Assembly (NCBI RefSeq): GCF_027580225.2
Contig: NC_073339.2
Span: 43,895,501-43,959,500, forward strand
Source of the DNA: Misgurnus anguillicaudatus
Lineage: Eukaryota > Chordata > Actinopteri > Cypriniformes > Cobitidae
Reading direction: 5' to 3'
Length of the DNA: 64,000 nt
In this document: in pieces, positions 1 to 12,326 of the stretch
Layout: every line of letters begins with the position of its first letter
Numbering within the stretch: the stretch's first letter is position 1
The notes under the pieces: generated by a model
Database searches by the model: none
What the model was told of the DNA's origin: nothing
What the model saw: only the letters and a program-made list of their open reading frames with translations
Translations under genes and position numbers: made by a program

Positions 1-106
1 TACCGCTGAGGTACGAATATAAACTCTTTAGGTGCAAAGGTGTATTTTTGAGTGACAACTATAGGGGCAATTTTTTGACCATTGTTTTTTTTCTGACAGT
101 GTACAA
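1..106. repeat. Dispersed GTAC-type repeat fragment
   Basis: TACC...AGGTGCAAAGGTGTA...TTTTTTCTGACAGTGTAC resembles 54,127-54,280 and, more weakly, 32,786-32,848. Probably a MITE fragment cut by the window edge. Confidence 0.45.
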
Positions 107-375
107 TAAGATGATAAGGATTATTATCCATACCGTATAAAATATGACTGCATTGGCTTTACATGTCACTTCAGGTTTCTTTTAAGTATACAGATCAGGA
201 TATCACAAATAAATGGTGAGTTTTGCATGAAAGGATTAATTGTATTTTTTTGGGTAAAAGTAAAAATCTAGTTATTTCCATGCGATGGAAAAATCCTCAA
301 GGTATTCATGTGACCCTGGACCACAAAACCAGTCATAAGGGTCAATTTTATGACATTGAAATTTCTACATCACCT

Positions 376-799
376 ACACTGCCAAAAATGATTTTCAAGA
401 AAGCATTTTCTTAACATTTTATGTCTTGTTTTCAGGAAAAATATCAAAAAGTTTTTAAATTAAGATGCTTTTCTTGATGAGCAAAACGACCCAAGAAAAT
501 AAGTCTAGTTTTTAGACCCAAAAATATCAAATTTAAGTGATTTTGTGCATAAAACAAGCAAATTTTTCTTGAATTTAGTGTTTAAGAAAAATTTTCAAGA
601 TTTTTTTGCTTAGCCCATTGGCAGATTTTTTTGCTTGTTTTATGAACAAATATTTTTGGTCTAAAAACTAGACTTATTTTCTCGGGTTGTTTTGCTCATC
701 AAGAAAAAGCATCTTAATTTAAGAATTTTTTGATATTTTTACTGAAAACAAGACAAAAATACTAATAATTTTTTTCTTGAAAATAATTTTTGGCAGTGT
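376..799. mobile_element. Palindromic (foldback) MITE
   Basis: The ends ACACTGCCAAAAATGATTTT and its inverse at 776-799 match with about one mismatch. The whole element is close to a hairpin: the left-half segment with GATGAGCAAAACGACCCAAG returns inverted in the right half as CTCGGGTTGTTTTGCTCATC, with TAGTTTTTAGACC opposite GGTCTAAAAACTA. It has no coding capacity. It is inserted into family A. Confidence 0.7.
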
Positions 800-807
800 C
801 AAAACTA

Positions 808-839
808 AATAAATAATAATAATAATAATAATAATAATT
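808..839. repeat. (AAT)n microsatellite
   Basis: About nine AAT units directly after the palindromic MITE. Confidence 0.9.
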
Positions 840-1071
840 GTTAGGATAGGACAATATTTGGCCAACTATTTAAAAATCACATTTAAAGTTGTCCAAATGA
901 AGTCCTTAACAACACATATTACTAATAATAAATACATTTTTTGATATATTTATGGTAGGAAATTTACAAAATATCTTCATGTAACATGATTTTTACCATA
1001 TATCCTAATGATTTTTGGCATACAAATAAATAATTTTAATGGCTATTGCTACAACATACCTGTGCGACTTA

Positions 1072-1773
1072 CAGGGTTCCCAGACCTTAGTTAACTTCAA
1101 ATTCAAGGACCTTTCAATGACTTTCCAGGTCCAATACCCTTAAATTCAAGGACTAAATGTGGGGACACATTTCAAGTGAGAGCAGTGTTACCTTTTAAGA
1201 TACATTGTTACAGTTCCCTTTTGTGGGAACTTGTGCTGCGTCACTGCGGTGACACTTTGGGGACCGCTCCAGGGGTAAGTGCGTCTGAATGTGTATATCA
1301 ATTTCAACCAATGGTGAGGCTTAACGACAAAGACAGGGTGACGTGGGAGCCAGGAAGTATATCGCTATCTGAAATATTGCTAAAGACGGAAATATGGCAA
1401 GGGATTCGCAGTGTCTCGTTCCCTTCTCAGGAAACAACAGTTACATACGTAACCCGAGACATTTTCATGTGTCAAACACAACTATGCCAAAAAGCATTTT
1501 GGTATGAATCAACATTCGCATACAGAAGATATAAGCATTTAAAGCAAACAGTTTAACACGTGTGCTTAAATAGTCTAGAATTTTTATGATATTATCCTAC
1601 CCTACACAGGGAATAATATATAATTTTTCAGAAAACTTCTTGCATAAAATAGAAATAGATTCAAGCACTTTTAATGACCTGTATCTATGTATGTATATTT
1701 TCAAAAACTTTCAAGGGCCATGAATTTCCCCCAGATTCACAAACTTTCAAGGGTTTCAAGGACCCGTGCCCTG
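1072..1773. mobile_element. hAT-like element (CAGGG...CCCTG) with nested repeat
   Basis: The ends are CAGGGTTCCCAGACC and GACCCGTGCCCTG, with TTCAAGGACC-type sequence inverted near both ends. A 6-bp direct repeat GACTTA abuts each end. The interior (about 1,196-1,472) holds a distinct repeat that starts TTCCCTTTTGTGGGAAC and ends TTACATACGTAACCCGAGAC, a segment I associate with dispersed fish repeats. The 126-codon open frame here (1176-1556) has no recognisable protein similarity. Confidence 0.6.
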
Positions 1774-1799
1774 GACTTATGTCACAAATATGGTCTAAA

Positions 1800-2545
1800 A
1801 CCTCTCCAAGTGATCTTGAAAATGTCAACGCATTCTCCAATATTAATTAAAGATTCTGGATCTTGGATAAAGTGACTGAAGTTTTGTCATTATATCAAAA
1901 GGCTTTTTTAAACTAAATTTGCAAGCACAATAGGTTGTGATCTGTATGTGTGATATAGCGCGCTACAACTACTGTCATTTAATCTTGTATTGCTCTGTTG
2001 ATGGTAGATGTTGGTATCTTGGCAAGACGGAGCTCCATTTGAGACATGTTGAGAGTAAATGCATGCAAATATGTGTGTCTTTAGAGTAAAGTCTTCATTT
2101 GATCTCTATTTAATCTGATTGTTGTCTAAGAGCTGCGATTGATATATGAGAGCTCTCACTTGTGATTTTTATTTCCTTATGAAATGGTAATCTTAAAGAA
2201 ACTCTTTCTTCAGACGATAGCCCATGTGACTCCCATTATGATTGGAATAATGCTCATACAGTATATATACACAAAATGGCCGGAGTCTGGCCAGGATCAA
2301 TCGTGCCTCTGGACTCGTGGCATTTATGGAAATTATGATCATCGATCAATACATCCCGCTTACTGCAACTCAATTCTAATTGATCTGTTGTTGAAGAACG
2401 GCATATAGAGGGCAAGAAAGACTTTCTCTGGTCTGAGAAAATTAGATACTTTGTCTTTGCTGCAGTATAGACAGAAAAACACTACAGAGATTCAAAAAGA
2501 AACAAAATACTATTTCACAACCCAACTAAATGAAAGCCAGTTAAA
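1800..2545. other. Intergenic stretch, nothing defined
   Basis: AT-rich unique-looking DNA. No exon, RNA gene or bounded repeat was seen. Confidence 0.5.
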
Positions 2546-2547
2546 GG

Positions 2548-2815
2548 GATAGTTCAACCAAAAATAAAAATGTTGTCATCATTTTCTCATCCTCATGTTG
2601 TTCTGTATGAATTTCTGAACACAAAAGAAGATATCTTGATAAATGATGGTAAGCACACAACAGATTGTAACCACTGACTAGGAAAAACACATGTTATGCT
2701 TACATCATTTATTAAAATATTTTCTTTAACATTTATCACAATACTTCCATAATTGTTTTTCCTACTATGGAAGTCAATGGTTACAATTCATTTCTGTTGG
2801 TGTGTAAGTCAGAGC
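2548..2815. repeat. Dispersed 'GGGATAGTTCACCC' repeat, one end
   Basis: TTAAAGGGATAGTTCAACC, then CATTTTCTCATCCTCATG and GAACACAAAAGAAGATAT. The same terminal sequence recurs at 34,563 and, inverted, at 35,850-35,946. It is a common cyprinid TIR repeat type; only one end is clear here. Confidence 0.55.
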
Positions 2816-2931
2816 CAACATAAAACGAAACATTATTTTGCCACAAGTTTTACTTTAACAGTACTCATGTAAATGAGGTACATTTCTTTTTTTTATGTAA
2901 AGATTTTGTCCATTATTTAACAATAAGTGAG

Positions 2932-3392
2932 CAGTCCCTCCAGAAAAACGCAATTATGCGATTGCATGATTCAACTCATAATCAGACATATGCGGGGGCC
3001 CCATTTTTTTTAAATACGCCGCACTTTCCCAGCATAAATTGCATATTTGCGTGCGCAAAATATGCGGGGCTTGCATGATTTCATAATCCCCGCATTTTGG
3101 TAGCCAAAATCACAGATATCTTAGCAGAAAGTTGAAAAATGTTGCATTTACTTCACACAAGTGCAGCCATGTCCCCTGTTGCCATGGGAACGTTATGAAG
3201 TGACGTGATTATGTGACGTGAACATCATTGAAAAGCTGCAAACAGTTTTTGCAAGTTCCCACAATTTCATAACATAAACTGCCATAAATATTTTTATATA
3301 AATATAACATTTTTTTTAAAAACCGTGAGGCAAGATCAATGATTTTTGCCCGCAATAACCACAAAAAACTCGATGTTTTTCTGGAAGGACTG
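2932..3392. mobile_element. hAT-like element with CAGTCC...GGACTG ends
   Basis: The left end CAGTCCCTCCAGAAAAACG is matched by the inverse of the right end (CGATGTTTTTCTGGAAGGACTG, 3,371-3,392). The interior is AT-rich with CCCCGCAT motifs and no coding capacity. No exact 8-bp duplication was found. Confidence 0.55.
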
Positions 3393-3495
3393 AGTCAGGA
3401 GAGGACAGGACAAACTCGGGTTGCCGAAAGTGCGAAAGCACCACGCCGGACTCGTCCAGGAAGTCCATAAGTCCAGAAATCATGCCATTATGTTG

Positions 3496-3920
3496 GCCCT
3501 GTCCCAAATGGCGCACTTCATGTGGACTTTCGGTTTTGTGGCCTTAAATTGCGTGTGCTCGCTTATTCTACGAGTCCGTAGGGTGTCCCATCTGTCATTT
3601 TTATGCTTCGAAGTGTGCTCTTCAGACCCCTTTGCCCCCTTGATGCGATCTTTGGCGCATCAAGGGGGCTTCGCACACTTTACCAACCCAAAAGTCCTTG
3701 CAAAAGAGCAATCAGACCAATCAGACAACTGAAGGGAGGAGTTTACACTGACGGGGAACGTCTCTTCCTATTTCCGGCTTGACGTGTCCCAAAAATACGA
3801 CTTGGGTGCAACCACGTGGACTCGCATCAAGGGTCCCTAAAGTCTGCACTACATTATGTCATCAAAGTGTGGTCTCTGAGGACGACCACAAGTCTGGAGT
3901 GTGCCATTTGGGACAGGGCC
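3496..3920 (+). mobile_element. MITE family C, full copy
   Basis: The ends GGCCCTGTCCCAAATGGC and GCCATTTGGGACAGGGCC are perfect inverted repeats. About 425 bp, internally with TTGATGCG...CGCATCAAGGGGGC inverted segments. A partial inverted copy lies at 4,251-4,434 and a lone end at 43,569. Confidence 0.7.
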
Positions 3921-4250
3921 GTTGAAGTGCACTACCGGGAAGTTTATATGGACAGACGCTCGTTCCCTTGAATTTTGACTGAGGGAGCAAGTCTGCTTCC
4001 CATGTTCACTTCAGACTGCTCCATAGACCACAACGCACCTCAATTGTGATGTCACAACAGCAACTTGCCCGTTGTGCACAGTTTTCGAATTGATTCTGTG
4101 GTACCATGACTTCATAAACCGATCGGTCTGTGCAGTACCGCATGAAACCGCAAACACTGCGGTCTTTGCACTTAATTTGCCCCAAGTGATGAAGGGGTTA
4201 GTGGGTTCCATTTAAACCCATTTCAAGTGTTCCAGCAAGGACTTCTGGGT

Positions 4251-4434
4251 TGGTTAAAGTGCGTAAACCTGCTGCAGTGCATCAAGGATGCAAAGGGGGC
4301 ACTGATGAGCACACTTCGGAGGGTAAAAATGAAAGATGGGACACCATACTGACCCGTAGACTAAGCAAGCACATGCAATTGAAGGCCACAAGACCGAAAG
4401 TCCACATGAAGTGCACCATTTGGGACAGGGACAA
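4251..4434 (-). mobile_element. MITE family C, truncated inverted copy
   Basis: Reads as the reverse complement of the first half of the 3,496 element: GAAAGTCCACATGAAGTGCA then CCATTTGGGACAGGG at its outer end. The 116-codon open frame across it is incidental. Confidence 0.6.
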
Positions 4435-4609
4435 TGTGTCCAAAAGTGGAGAAGAAAGCACCCCTGCCTTGATCAATCAGATTAGATACAGCTACATCAT
4501 GAGAAACTACCATTCAAAAGCATTAACCAAAATAAACCGCAGGGAAAGTCATACTGTGCTTAATTGTAATCAAAATAATGTCAAATGCATAAAATATTAA
4601 TAGTGCGAA

Positions 4610-6031
4610 AAATTGGGTTCATGCTAAATCAAATTTTATTTACTCTTCTAGCGGGGTGCTAATTTACCAAAGCTCATTCTTATAACAAACTGTACCACAA
4701 AACACTGTGGGACTGTGGAGCTAATCAAAGTACGACAATTAAAAATTAAATGCTTGAATTTCATACTGAGTCAATTGGGCATCATCAGGCCAAACAGATC
4801 TCATGACTACTTTCTCCCTATTCTTTGCCTTAAACCTCTCATTCTTTCAAAACTTTCTTTTTCTCTTGAGTCTCACAACTTTTCTCTATCTATAAGCTTT
4901 CCATACCATTCTTGAATGCACAGCACATTTCGGGTCATCTCAGCCAGCACTTCAAAGACTGAGGCTATAGTTCGCACTACAGTACGCTCTGCCTTCCTAG
5001 ATCAGCGATGTGATCTGACTGTCGAAACGTGAAGAAGGACGTGTCAATCTCATAATCCCTGTCAATATAACTCTTCTTTTGATGTGGGTGGAAGTGGACG
5101 ACTTGTAGCAATGAGAAGTTTGGATAATTTAGTGGCTTAGCAGGATAAACGTTCATGATATCTGCAATGTAAAGGTTATATAATAAACGGTACTTTAATG
5201 ATAACGCCTGCTGATGTGCCATGACTGCGGTTGTTATGGTTTCGTCTTTCATCAGCTCGCTTTCTGATTGGGTATCGTTTAGTTTCACAGCGTCCGTTTG
5301 TCCTTGGGGTTTGTCCCCACACAACATGATTTCTGATCGTAAATATTCAACATGTTGAATATTTCCAAATTACGATCGGAGTGCCTCTGACGTGCTTCCA
5401 AGCAGATTCAAGTCGCAATAAAATTGAAATGAAAAACTATATTATATATATATATTTAATATTGTGGTATTATTAACAAATGACTTATCTGTGAGCTTCA
5501 TTATTTTTTAAAAATTTGTGTGTGCTCATAATCTTTAATCAAAAATGCAAATCTCCCCCCCTCCTCAAAACGATCTCTCTTCACTTCCGGTCATAAGTAT
5601 TGCAGGTGGGCGGGGTCCGGGAGAAGATCGCAGCGATTAGCAATTAGCAACACGACCCAACTTCAAACGATCCAATCAGATCTCGATGGACAAATTCAAA
5701 TCCAGCCCTGCCTTATTTCATCTAAAAAAAAAACGTTTCATTCGGATATACGTCACCACGGGGAAAATAAGGCAATCGCTACTTCCGTTTCATGGCGACT
5801 TTAACATACTGTGCACCACAGGAAAATCTGATAAGATAATCGGATCAACCATGAAGACGATCGGGACTTTAAGTACGATTGTTGTATGGGGGAAAATCGG
5901 CCAAAATGTAGCCCAATTATCTTTATGTGTGTGGGGGCCTTAAAGGTGGTGTGTGTAAATTTGAGCGGCACCTAGTGTTGATATTGCAAATTGCAACCAA
6001 CATCTCACCCCTCAATTTCAAAACGCATATG
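4610..6031. other. Intergenic stretch, no gene
   Basis: AT-rich with a (TA)n run near 5,443. 5,545-5,940 has a change to GC-richer sequence (GGGCGGGGTCCGGGAG) ending GTGTGGGGGCCTTAAAGG that may be a repeat, but I could not define its ends. Confidence 0.4.
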
Positions 6032-6039
6032 GTAGTCAC

Positions 6040-6308
6040 CAGTGATGCGCGGGTCAATGTGTAAACAACCCGCACCCGACCGACATTTTCAACTAACCCG
6101 CCCGCAACTCGGACCGCAAAAAAAAATATTGTACCTGACCCGCATTTCTTAAAAGTAGTAATTGTTTAAAATAGTTAATTGGCATCTTTATTTCAAACGA
6201 CCCAACCAACTGCGACCCGAATATCATTAAAAATATTTTTGGATCATGACTCATAACCGCAGGTGACCGCAGGCACCCGCTCATTTTGGATCAACTCACG
6301 CATCACTG
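6040..6308. mobile_element. Short non-autonomous hAT element with 8-bp TSD
   Basis: Ends CAGTGATGCGCGGG and (inverted) CAGTGATGCGTGAG. It is flanked by the exact direct repeat GTAGTCAC at 6,032-6,039 and 6,309-6,316, the 8-bp duplication expected of hAT transposases. 269 bp, rich in ACCCGC motifs, non-coding. Confidence 0.85.
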
Positions 6309-6423
6309 GTAGTCACCACAGGACAAACATGTTGCTGTCTGAAGCAACATCTGTTTAGAACTACTGTAGAAACATGACAGCGACTTTCATGTAAGGAAAC
6401 CCGCGGTGTATGTAGATAAAAAC

Positions 6424-6556
6424 GTCTCATTCTTAGGCAATAAAAACAATACAGTATATTATGTAAGGTCTTTGTACAACACTAATAATATAGTTATGTA
6501 TATTATATTGCATTTCTGTCAAGTGATCCTTCTTAAAGTTACACAATGCACCTTTA
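6424..6556 (+). repeat. Dispersed repeat D, copy 1
   Basis: Shares GGCAATAAAAACAATACAGT, TAATATAGTT, GCATTTCTGTCAAG and ACACAATGCACCTTTA with 14,514-14,646. The element type is unknown. Confidence 0.5.
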
Positions 6557-6559
6557 GGC

Positions 6560-7379
6560 AGACAGATCGGATATCCCTGTATCCTCGTGTCGTATGTCAT
6601 TGAAAAAGTGATGTTGGCAAATGACGTCAACACAGGTATACCCCATCTGCAATCACATGGCTCTTCTTAGCAGAGCAATGGAAGACAACAGCTCCGCATA
6701 GTGGAGTAATGCTGAAGTTTCATGTCTTGTTACAGAAATAAAGCGGTATAATCTTGTATTTAAACATTGTGTAATCATTTCGTCTGTGTCTATTGCATAT
6801 CGTGACATTTTATGGAAGTTTATGGAATTGGCCCCTGCATCTGCATGTTAAAATCAGCTTGAAACATCTTAATAACTGCACAGCAACCCTACAGTATAGG
6901 GTTTCCTTTTGAATTGGATAGAAACCTCATCACTGTGAGTTGGTCTGCAATCTTTCAGTCTCATATTTTGTCTCCCTTGACTCTGGGCTCAGAGAACAAA
7001 TGACTGATGACCCTTACAGAGCCTCGAGGCTCCTCGCAGGAAAAGTGCAGCATGGTTCAGATGGACGGCCCCAAGACATTGAGAAATATAAAGCAAGGCG
7101 AGAAAACTGACTTTTCTGATTTTGAAAGACATCACACCGGATATGATCATAGGATATGCTGTACTGGTGTCTAACAATAGCGGGCAACAATACAGAGGAC
7201 AGAATACAGTCAAATATAATAATAAAAAGAAACGTCTGGATTTATATATTTATGCAGAAATAAATCATGTCAACCCATGACGCCTGTTATGTGAATTTAG
7301 ATCAAATATAAATTTTCGCCAATCAGCGAGCATACAGTATATTGCATGTCATTCAATATTTTCAACAGAAAATTGTGTT
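6560..7379. other. Intergenic stretch, nothing defined
   Basis: No gene or bounded repeat is recognised here. Confidence 0.4.
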
Positions 7380-7720
7380 TTCCCAAATGTCTTTAAAGTG
7401 CCCCTATTTCATTGCCAAAAACAACGTTATTTTATGTATTTGGTATAATACAATGCATTAGCATGGTTTATGGTTATAAAAACACATTATTTTCCACATA
7501 CCATACATTTTTGTAGCTCCTGATATTCCTGTCTTCCTGAAACGCACTGATTTTGTACAAAACTCATCGATTTGAAAAGCTCTGTGTCCCTGATTGGTCA
7601 GCTAATCTGTACGTTGTGATTGGTCTGACTACCTCTGACGTCAACCGGGAATGTGACGCCTCTGCATAATTAATCTAAAGAGACTCTTGTTGAGTTTCCA
7701 GTCTAACTAAACTAAACTAA
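7380..7720. repeat. Probable dispersed DNA repeat (AAAGTGCCCCTATTTCATTG type)
   Basis: Starts TTTAAAGTGCCCCTATTTC and runs through ATTTGGTATAATACAATGCA and ACACATTATTTTCCACATAC, wording I associate with a high-copy fish DNA repeat. Both ends are unclear. Confidence 0.35.
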
Positions 7721-8084
7721 CCCTCGGTTCATTAAAATGAGGAAAGAAAGCATTTGTATAATTCTGTGAGGTGTGGTAAATAAAAAAATTAGGCAGCTTT
7801 GACAGCGCACAGCATCCAGCTAGCTCCAAAAACCAAAAAATGTATTAGCGTAGCATCTTTGCTAAGCGTGCGTCGCACACTTAAACAGTGTTTTCTCATT
7901 GTTATAAATTAACATTTCCATTCAGTCGTATTAAACTGTTGAGTTTTTATGCCAGCTGTTCCCTCAGCTCCACGACTCTGTCACTCCTCCATCTTAAGTT
8001 CATCACGGCCTCAAAGAGCCAGTTCCTGTTATTACTTGTATTACCTCCACCCTGTTTGCTTTTGTTAGAAATGTACCTCGTAAT

Positions 8085-8345
8085 TGCCCGAATGGCTGTT
8101 AGACATTTGGCGTAATTATCCGGGATATTAGGAACATTGTGCTCGCTTTGGAATTGCCATAGTTTTTCATCACAGGATTTGTTCCTGCTTTGTTAAGAGT
8201 TAGCATGCCATAATGAACTTTAATTAAGCCGCTCCCCAAATGAAGCGGAAATTGCAGTGCGAGCGAGATGCCGGGGAGGTGGGAAAAGATTTGTGACAAT
8301 CCGCTAATTCGATCCATTAGCTGCAGGTGTAAGTCTGCGCTAATG
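8085..8345. promoter_or_regulatory. Candidate conserved non-coding element
   Basis: A repeat-poor block of balanced composition with several homeodomain-type TAAT/ATTA sites (GGCGTAATTATCCGG, CTTTAATTAAGCC, GCTAATTCGATCCATTAGC). Conservation cannot be tested here; this is inference only. Confidence 0.25.
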
Positions 8346-9655
8346 CTTGTTCTGTCGGAGCGATGGGTATAGATTTTGGGTCAGTGCTAAATCTAGCAGC
8401 TAGACTTAACAATAACTAGACATGTGGAAGAACGTACGTAGATAAAAAAGATGCTATTATAAAAAAACAAGTAAAGTATGCTGTCATTGTAAGGCATGAT
8501 TTATTTCTTGATGAATGGTATTCACAAAAGCCTTTATGCTTTTCTAAATACTGTAAGTATTTTCGGCCAGTCGTTGAAGGGTGTCACGACTTTATCTTCT
8601 TCTCAGCAAAAAACACAGATGTTTAAGAATGATGTGCTTGCTAGATAAAAAATTAAGTTGATACTGTAGTATAATTGTTTGTACAGTCTAGGGTCAAGAA
8701 GGCCGTCCTACACATAACCCCGAATGCACCTCAACGCCTTACCAATCACTACTTAACTTTAATCAGACGAGAACAGAGATGACCTTTGTGTTAGCTGTTT
8801 GTAGATGTGGTCGAGGGCTGTTTTCATTGCTTAAAGGGTGCTTTGTCCATGCGTTAGTGATTAAAGGAATCGAGCACTGTCATTGCTGCGCACATGGTTC
8901 CCCTGGGAGCACACAATAGGCCTTTTAAAAATAACTTTGACGTCTTGAAGGGTTTTTAATTTGGCCAGTTTTGGCTCATGCACACAGTAAATCCACTGTG
9001 AATATGGCTCTACATACACGTGTTGACCTATACAAGGCTCCTGTTGAAGCATAAAAGGTCAGAGGTCACAGACGCCGACACTATCTTCCATAATTCATAT
9101 GTATTCCAATTCAATGAATCACTCCATGGCTATGGATAACCACTGAGACTTCAATTAAATGGGACTGCCAATAGAAGAGAAGTTCGATAGAGATCCACCT
9201 GATGGACTAATGTAATGTTCTATCCATTTTCTGGCCACCCTTGTCTACCTAAACTAACCTGTTCTCCTCCTGACCATGGTAGGGTTGAAGCAAACAGATC
9301 CAGGAAGGTTGCCTGCTGTTTGTTCATGAGGTGAGGAGTAGTTAAAACATTGCTTGGTACCAACTGAAGCCCAGATTAGCTAATAAAAACAGATGACAGA
9401 AACCTGTCTGCTTATACTAGCTGACACATCCCAACCTTGCCTACCATAACTGTGTGTGGCTTCTAAACAATATGTTTACTGCTCAGGAAATGCTTGGCGT
9501 CTATTAGGGGCATGTGATGGAATAAATAAAGACTGTGCAGATGTGGGGGAGAAGCTGATGGGAAATACTGAATAAGACACAATGAGACACAATCCACAAA
9601 GAAAATGTGCTTTTACAAATTACTGTAAAACACAAATTCACGTGTCCTCACAGAC
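8346..9655. other. Intergenic stretch, no gene
   Basis: AT-rich, unique-looking. No exon or bounded repeat was seen. Confidence 0.45.
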
Positions 9656-10286
9656 AAATGTGACTCTGGACCACAACACCAGTCATCAGGGTCAATTTTT
9701 TGAAAATGAGATTTTTACATAATCTGAAAGCTGCATAAATAAGCTTTCCATTGATGTTTGGCCGAGATACAACTACTTAAAAATCTGGAATCTGCAAAAA
9801 ATCTAAATATTAAGAAAATTATCTTTAAAGTTGTCCAAATAAAGTCCATAGCAATACACATTACTAATGACATACTAATAAATTTGATTAACATGCAATT
9901 AACGCAATGTACAATTTCCGTTTGACCCTTGGTGTAGCCCATAGTTGGATAAATTGAGATGCAGCCTTACCGTGGGTTCACACCAGCTGCGTTTGAGGCA
10001 TCAAATCGCGTCTACCGCGTCTAGTTTGCTGCTTGAACATTTTGAGTTTACTCGCTTCATTCCGCGTTAAAGCAGCGCATGAAATTTTAGTCATTGAGAC
10101 ATTCACGCCGAAATTTGCATCATGGGAGGGCCTTCCATAGGCTTCTGTGACTGCGCTCGCTCGCTTTCTTGCTTTCTGTAATCACGTCACTACTAGAGCA
10201 AGCTCCTGATTGGTTAACGCAGCACGTTTTTCCGCCAAAATTCAAATTTTCCGCTTCCCGCACCAACGCTCAATTTTGACGCCTTA

Positions 10287-10653
10287 GGGCCGATTCACAC
10301 CGGCTGCGTGGCATATCTGTTGCATTTCAGTTGCGTGGCGGCTGCGTCGCGTTTTCTGTGTCTGTACATACCAGAAGCATGCCTGACGGAGCGCTGACGC
10401 GCTGCTCTTGCTATAGGTGACATATATTTTGCCTGGAAACGCTTTCAAGACGCTTGCGTGTGGCGTGAAAAATAGGCGTCGGCCCTATTCCTAGCATGCA
10501 CGCTTTTTATCGCCGACACTCGAGCTGCGCCTGAGACGTGCGTGTCATGCAGGCGGTGTGAAATGTCAAACCTGCTAACATGGGAGCCTAAATAAAAACA
10601 GACACGCCACGCAGCTGAGACGCACACGCCACGCAGCCTGTGTGAATCGGCCC
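10287..10653. mobile_element. Harbinger-like MITE with TTA duplication
   Basis: Ends GGGCCGATTCACACCGGCTG and (inverted) GGGCCGATTCACACAGGCTG. It is flanked by TTA at 10,284-10,286 and 10,654-10,656, a 3-bp target as used by PIF/Harbinger elements. 367 bp, GC-rich, non-coding. Confidence 0.8.
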
Positions 10654-11499
10654 TTATGTGGCTTTCACATAGGAAGCGGTGTGCGCTGCGCTCGCCGCTT
10701 GTGCTCTGCTGGCCAGACCCGAGTATAAGCAGCTCTTCATCCATTTTGTTTGGATGCCCCGTTTCTATTGGCCGCGCGGGTAATCGTCACAGAGAGCAGC
10801 GCAAAAGTTAAACTATTTTTAACTTTGACCGCGCTTTGCTCGACGCAACAACAAACCTATGGAAGGTTTTTTTGGTTTTTTTTAATTAAATAATTAAATT
10901 ATAAAATAATTAAGTAAATTATAAAGTAAAAAATAAAATCGCAAAATATGTCCCAAATTTGAAAATTAAATGCTAAAATAAAAATTAAAACATTATATTA
11001 AATTATTTCATTTTCATTTTTAACGTGATGAAGCATCATTCTGGCCAAATTAAAAAAGAAAATTAAATTGATGATTTGGTCCGTGTACTTTTGCGTCCAT
11101 TCATTATACTTTTTTAACCAATAAATATAAAAACGAAAAATTTGATTTTCTCTTTTTTGTTTTCAAACTGGTGAAAAGATAATCAAAATACAAAGTTATT
11201 CTACTTATTTAATAGTATTTTACAATTGAAAAGCAAATAATTGTAATTTATTTACTTTACTTACACAGTTTTGCTCTTTCACATTAAGGCTTCTTCTGGC
11301 TGTGAATTCGCAGAGCGCGGCTTTATGCACGTGAACATCACATTCTATTCATTATGATTTGTAAATGTATGTGATTCTGGTCCTCTGGCCCAGTATCTGC
11401 CTTTCTTACTCATTTAGACTATATTAAAACGCGTAGATTATAACTGGCAAGACTGAACATCTACAATGTTAGAAACTATAAATGTTGATTTGTGATAAT

Positions 11500-12326
11500 G
11501 GGCTCTATCTTACACCCGGCGCAATGCAGCGCAACAAAAACCTGGTCTAAAGACTAAGGTCAATGGCGCAATATGTTTTTTTAGCAATATGCGCCGAAAC
11601 GGGACGACAACGCGGGTTTGCTTAACACATACATGAATGCGCAGCAGCACAAAAACGCTTTTAAATATGAAAGATTTAAGGATTGAATGTGAAAGATTAT
11701 TATTGAGTCTCTTGGACATAAATGAAGACTGAGACGTTAGAAGGTACAAAGAGCTGCTTCACCTGCAGCCTGGTAAGTAAATAAATGCTTTGCTTTAAAC
11801 AAATGCATCTGTTTTTAAATATTTTTTTCTAAATGCTACCCCGCAGATTTATTGTATATGATGACTCTGTACCTGTGGATATGGTGAGATGAGAAACATT
11901 TTTAAGTAATGCTTAAAAAAAAACTGACGCTGTCCAAGTGCTGAACCTTGCGGAGACTTTGCGGTTTGTAAATTCTTAAAATGTTTGTAACAACGTAACA
12001 AATAAAGTATTTTTACAGTACAAACCTTTTCTTACATACTTGTAAATTATTTTTTGATGATATATTGGATAGCCATTTAAAGCAATTAAAAGCCTGCTTT
12101 TTTACTTCCATGACTAAATGAAAACGTGTTTTAAAGGTTTTAATGAAAAAATAACAATTTCAATACAAGTGAAAAACAACACAATTATTTAACATTAATC
12201 TTAAACTAGGGATCTTCTTCCTCCGCTTAGTTTTTCAGTTTCAACTGAGGGGTTTTACCATTAACGGCTTTTTTCAATCAACAAGCAGTCGGTGTTCATG
12301 CCAATTTGATTGCTTTAGATAGAGCC
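11500..12326. mobile_element. TIR element (GGGCTCTATCT ends) with 14-bp flanking repeats
   Basis: The left end GGGCTCTATCTTACACCC is matched by the inverse of the right end (TTAGATAGAGCC). The flanks TGATTTGTGATAAT (11,486-11,499) and TGATTTGTGAAAAT (12,327-12,340) differ at one base. It lies in the centre of the 10,657 element. 827 bp, non-coding. Confidence 0.7.

Larger units (their letters stand above)
309..1071 (+). mobile_element. TIR repeat, family A (TGTGACCCTGG end), interrupted
   Basis: The left end TGTGACCCTGGACCACAAAA with CCAGTCATA matches copies at 9,659 and 54,750. The body reappears at 835-1,071 (TTGTCCAAATGAAGTCC, ATTGCTACAACATACCTG). It is split by the palindromic MITE at 376-799 and cut by the hAT-like insert at 1,072, so no right TIR is visible. 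Confidence 0.6.

Noticed and set aside
1176..1556. 126-codon open frame
   Set aside because: Lies inside a hAT-like element and its nested repeat; no protein similarity seen.
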